Shown here piece by piece: positions 60,926-64,000 of a stretch of 64,000 bases of DNA. The translations under genes and the position numbers were made by a program. Source of the DNA: Flavobacterium sp. ASW18X (GTDB lineage Bacteria; Bacteroidota; Bacteroidia; Flavobacteriales; Flavobacteriaceae); contig NZ_SWKK01000003.1 of NCBI RefSeq assembly GCF_005144745.1, forward strand, positions 310,001-374,000, written 5' to 3'. Under the pieces are notes generated by a model. That model was not told the DNA's origin, searched no databases, and saw only the letters and a program-made list of their open reading frames with translations. Within the stretch, counting starts at the first letter, position 1, and each line of letters starts with the position of its first letter.

Positions 60926-61243
60926 ATGAAAAAAGGGTTGTTAGATATTTTAAAGGGTAAATTTTTGGTGAGTGGTGATGCGCCAAAGAATTGGCTGTTT
61001 TTGCTATTTGCTTCCCTATTGGCTGCAATAATGATTTCTAGTAGTCACCAAGCAGATAAAAAAGTACACAAAATCTCGGTCTTGAATGAAGAGGTGAGGT
61101 CATTGCGCTCAGAATTTGTGGGCAACCGAAGAATGCTTCAAGAATTGAAGTTAGAATCTTTTTTAAGAGAAGAGGTTGCAGATAGAGGTTTAAAGCCTTC
61201 TTTAAATCCACCTAAAAAAATCGTAGTAAAAACTACCAAGTAA
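60926..61243 (+). CDS. FtsL-like cell division protein
   Basis: The 105-residue bitopic membrane protein has a short cytoplasmic start, one transmembrane helix (about 23-41) and a periplasmic coiled coil, as FtsL. Position between rsmH and the penicillin-binding protein gene supports the call; sequence alone is weak, as usual for FtsL. Confidence 0.85.
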   Translation: MKKGLLDILKGKFLVSGDAPKNWLFLLFASLLAAIMISSSHQADKKVHKISVLNEEVRSLRSEFVGNRRMLQELKLESFLREEVADRGLKPSLNPPKKIVVKTTK

Positions 61244-61244
61244 A

Positions 61245-63254
61245 ATGGCAACAACGGAAAAAACCATAATGCATAGACTGTACCTCATAGCTGGGGTGCT
61301 TTTTCTGTTTGGGGGAGCCGTGGTTTGGAAGCTGGTAGATATACAAATGGTTAAAGGTGATGAGTACAAAGAAATGGCTTTGGCTAAAACCGAAAAAATG
61401 TTCACCATACAGCCTAATCGAGGTAACATTTATGCAGATGACGGTAGCTTGTTAGCTGCATCTGTGGCCAAATATGAAATAAGGTTTGATACGAATACGG
61501 TAACAGCTAAAGATTGGGAGGCTAATATTGGTCCTTTATGCGATTCTTTAGGGGTTTTGTTTGATAAGCCTTCTTCTTATTATAGACAACTGCTCCGTAA
61601 AGCTAGGGCTAACAAAAACGGATACAAATTAATTGCTCGTAATGTTAGCTATTTAGATTATCAAAGATTGCGTTCTTTTCCGCTTTTTAAGTTAGGACCG
61701 CACCGTGGTGGTTTTATAGAATCTCACCGGGTTGTGCGTGAGTATCCTTTAGGTAAGATGGCGGCTAGGAGTATTGGTTATGAGCGTGTGGATGAGAATG
61801 GCTATTATACAAGGGTTGGTTTAGATGGTGCCTTTGGAGAAACATATTTAAGAGGTAGAGAAGGTAAACGTCTTAAACAAAAGAGTGCCGGTAGTCAATG
61901 GAAACCAGTGGGTTTTAATAATGTGGTGGAGCCTCAAGATGGTAGAGATATTGTAACCACTATCAACAGTAATATTCAAGATATAGCGCATCATGCCTTG
62001 TTAAAGCAACTAGAGCATTACAAAGCAGACCATGGTTGTGTGGTGGTAATGGAAACAGAAACAGGTGAGATAAAAGCGATATCAAACTTAGGAAGAACAG
62101 AAGAGGGAAAATATTATGAAAGGTTAAACTATGCGGTGGGCGAGTCTCATGAGCCGGGTTCTACCTTTAAGTTAATGTCCTTGATTGCTGCCATGGAAGA
62201 TAATATGGTAGATACAAGCACGGTTGTAGATACGGAGAAAGGTCGTTATCGTGTCTATGACCGTGTGGTTAAGGATTCTAAGTGGGGCGGTTACGGTAAA
62301 GTGTCTGTTGCAGATGCGTTTGCAGTATCTTCTAATACCGCTTTTGCTAAGATTATTCATGAAAACTATAAAGACAAGCCAGAGAAGTTTGTGAATAGGT
62401 TAATGAATATGGGATTACACAAAAACTTAGACTTACCCATTATTGGAGAAGGCAATCCAGTAATACGTTACCCTGGGGATAAAGGGTGGTCTGGTATTTC
62501 TTTAGCATGGATGTCTCATGGTTATGAGGTTTCTATGACGCCTTTGCAAACCCTAACCTTTTACAATGCCATTGCTAATGATGGCGAAATGTTAAAGCCA
62601 AGATTCATTAAAGAAGCTAGAGTAGGGAACAAGGTTCTAAAGGCATTTGATAAAGAAGTGTTGAATCCGTCTATCTGTTCCAAGGAAACGGTTAAGAAAG
62701 CACAGCAGATGCTTAAAAATGTGGTGGAAAAAAAATACGGTACGGGGAGAGGGTTGTATTCACCTAGTTTTAGTATGGCGGGGAAGACTGGTACGTGTCA
62801 AAAAAACTATGTGGCAAAAGATCCAGATAAATTGGCATATATCTCATCTTTTGTAGGGTATTTTCCTGCGGAAAATCCTAAATATTCTTGTATCGTGGTA
62901 ATTCATGAACCAGATAAAAGCGTTGGGTATTACGGAGCGGATGTGTCTGGACCAGTTTTTAAATCTTTAGCTCAAAAGATATTTATCAATTCTCCGGTAA
63001 TAGATAAGGTGAATCCAGAGCATCCAAAGGAAGAATTGGTAGAGGAGGATTTTGGTAAATTTTATCAAGTAGCGCAAAAAAAGCATAAAACCATTCCTGA
63101 TGTACAAGGAATGAGTGGTATGGATGCCATTTCATTGCTAGAAAATCTTGGGGTCAAAGTTCAAGTTAAAGGAAATGGTAAAGTAAAAAAACAGTCCGTA
63201 AAAGCGGGTACAGCATTGAATAAAGTAGAACAAGTAGTATTAGAGCTATCATGA
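61245..63254 (+). CDS. ftsI: Division-specific penicillin-binding protein with PASTA domain
   Basis: The 669-residue class B PBP cross-links septal peptidoglycan. It has an N-terminal membrane anchor (about 11-30), a dimerisation domain, and the transpeptidase motifs SxxK (STFKLMSL), SxN (SSNTAFA) and KTG (GKTGTCQ). A single PASTA domain lies at the C-terminus (from about 615, TIPDVQGMSGMDAISLLENLG), less common in Gram-negative FtsI. Confidence 0.95.
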   Translation: MATTEKTIMHRLYLIAGVLFLFGGAVVWKLVDIQMVKGDEYKEMALAKTEKMFTIQPNRGNIYADDGSLLAASVAKYEIRFDTNTVTAKDWEANIGPLCDSLGVLFDKPSSYYRQLLRKARANKNGYKLIARNVSYLDYQRLRSFPLFKLGPHRGGFIESHRVVREYPLGKMAARSIGYERVDENGYYTRVGLDGAFGETYLRGREGKRLKQKSAGSQWKPVGFNNVVEPQDGRDIVTTINSNIQDIAHHALLKQLEHYKADHGCVVVMETETGEIKAISNLGRTEEGKYYERLNYAVGESHEPGSTFKLMSLIAAMEDNMVDTSTVVDTEKGRYRVYDRVVKDSKWGGYGKVSVADAFAVSSNTAFAKIIHENYKDKPEKFVNRLMNMGLHKNLDLPIIGEGNPVIRYPGDKGWSGISLAWMSHGYEVSMTPLQTLTFYNAIANDGEMLKPRFIKEARVGNKVLKAFDKEVLNPSICSKETVKKAQQMLKNVVEKKYGTGRGLYSPSFSMAGKTGTCQKNYVAKDPDKLAYISSFVGYFPAENPKYSCIVVIHEPDKSVGYYGADVSGPVFKSLAQKIFINSPVIDKVNPEHPKEELVEEDFGKFYQVAQKKHKTIPDVQGMSGMDAISLLENLGVKVQVKGNGKVKKQSVKAGTALNKVEQVVLELS

Positions 63255-64000
63255 AGTTGTTGAAGGACATTTTATACGGTGCAGGTATAGCGGCAGTAAA
63301 TGGCGATACTAGCGTATTGGTGAATGATATCCAATTCGATTCTAGAGAAGTAGGCATGGACGATGTCTTTGTGGCTATTAATGGTTGGGTTGTAGATGGC
63401 CATAAGTTTATTACTAAAGCTGTAGATGCAGGAGCAAAGGCTGTTGTTTGTGAAGTGCTGCCAGAGGTATTGGTTAATGGTGTTAGCTATGTTCAGGTAA
63501 AAGATAGTCAGCTGGCATTGGCGCACATGGCTGCCAACTTTTATGATAACCCTTCTAAAAATTTAAAACTTGTTGGTGTAACGGGGACTAACGGTAAAAC
63601 GACTATCACTACCCTATTGTATAACCTATTTAAAAAAGCAGGTTATAAAGTAGGCTTAATTTCTACTATTAAAATTTTAGTCAATAATACAGAATACAAG
63701 ACTACCCATACAACACCAGACTCTCTTTCAATTAATAAATATTTAAGCTTAATGTCAGAAGAAGGGGTGGAGTTTTGTTTTATGGAGGTAAGTTCTCATG
63801 GAATTCATCAAAAAAGAGCAGAAGCCCTAAAGTTTGAGGGTGCTGTGTTCACCAACCTTTCTCATGACCATTTAGATTATCATCAAACTTTTGCAGCGTA
63901 TAGAGATACCAAAAAGTTGTTGTTTGATGGACTTCCGAAAACAGCCTTTGCTATTACGAATTTGGATGACAAGAATGGCATGGTGATGCTCCAAAATTCT
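63251..64000 (+). CDS. murE: UDP-MurNAc-tripeptide synthetase MurE, N-terminal part (cut by window end)
   Basis: The frame from ATG 63251 is open to the window end (250 codons). It overlaps ftsI as ATGA. N-terminal Mur ligase domain (IQFDSREVGMDDVFVAINGW) is followed by the ATP loop VGVTGTNGKTT and the TPDSLSINKYL, EVSSHGI and FTNLSHDHLDYH motifs, typical for MurE, which adds meso-diaminopimelate or lysine to the UDP-MurNAc-dipeptide. The residues that determine the amino acid are not in the window. Confidence 0.95.
   Translation, partial: MKLLKDILYGAGIAAVNGDTSVLVNDIQFDSREVGMDDVFVAINGWVVDGHKFITKAVDAGAKAVVCEVLPEVLVNGVSYVQVKDSQLALAHMAANFYDNPSKNLKLVGVTGTNGKTTITTLLYNLFKKAGYKVGLISTIKILVNNTEYKTTHTTPDSLSINKYLSLMSEEGVEFCFMEVSSHGIHQKRAEALKFEGAVFTNLSHDHLDYHQTFAAYRDTKKLLFDGLPKTAFAITNLDDKNGMVMLQNS

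Noticed and set aside
1-64000. tRNA, rRNA, CRISPR, IS elements and prophage
   Set aside because: I looked for cloverleaf cores, regularly spaced repeats, transposases and integrases and found none that I could support.

Overview
The window is a 64 kb chromosomal segment from a gliding member of the Flavobacteriaceae (Bacteroidota); I do not assign a genus. The evidence is gldA, gldB and gldC, a GLPGLI protein beside a large outer-membrane beta-barrel receptor, repeated TAnnTTTG promoter elements with few Shine-Dalgarno sequences, a zinc-ligand-free DnaG, a split metH, and fused DAHP synthase/chorismate mutase. No rRNA, tRNA, CRISPR array or prophage was seen. Gene density is high, and every predicted coding start given here was checked against the nearby promoter or overlap.

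1-5.9 kb: end of a GLPGLI protein, its partner receptor, metK behind a structured non-S-box leader, a methyltransferase and a DinB-like protein. 6-26.8 kb: one long sulfur/methionine locus. A SAM-I riboswitch precedes metY, a single-chain MetX-aspartokinase-homoserine dehydrogenase fusion and a metZ-like enzyme. An Rrf2 regulator follows, then sulfate assimilation (DUF2061, cysH, cysD, cysN, sulfite reductase, siroheme synthesis, a ferredoxin-NADP reductase). A second SAM-I riboswitch precedes split metH, a small ORF and metF. Together they convert sulfate to sulfide and aspartate to O-acetylhomoserine, join them into homocysteine, and methylate it.

This locus carries two small selfish-looking cassettes inside metH. 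A four-helix-bundle gene flanked by imperfect inverted repeats sits at the metH split. A DUF559 nuclease-like cassette with near-identical GC-rich terminal inverted repeats is inserted in frame, inside the second metH gene, at the linker before the cobalamin-binding domain. A solo relative of the second repeat lies directly before the sulfite reductase start.

26.8-33 kb: PagL-like deacylase, head-GIN lipoprotein, serine hydrolase, PLP decarboxylase, truncated haemoglobin, gldA. 33.2-37.3 kb: an aromatic amino-acid operon (pheA, aminotransferase, tyrA, aroG-type DAHP synthase/chorismate mutase) preceded by an unannotated Phe/Tyr-rich leader peptide with mutually exclusive antiterminator and terminator hairpins, i.e. 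a classical attenuator. 37.4-50 kb: OmpA-like protein, rsgA, dtd, MazG-like, aroA, queA, rlmN, polyprenyl synthase, an ECF sigma/anti-sigma/outer-membrane module. 50.2-59.3 kb: dnaG, an atypical response regulator, nadE, gldBC, a degenerate histidine kinase, pirin, engB. 59.5-64 kb: start of the division/cell-wall cluster (mraZ, rsmH, ftsL-like, ftsI, murE cut by the window end).
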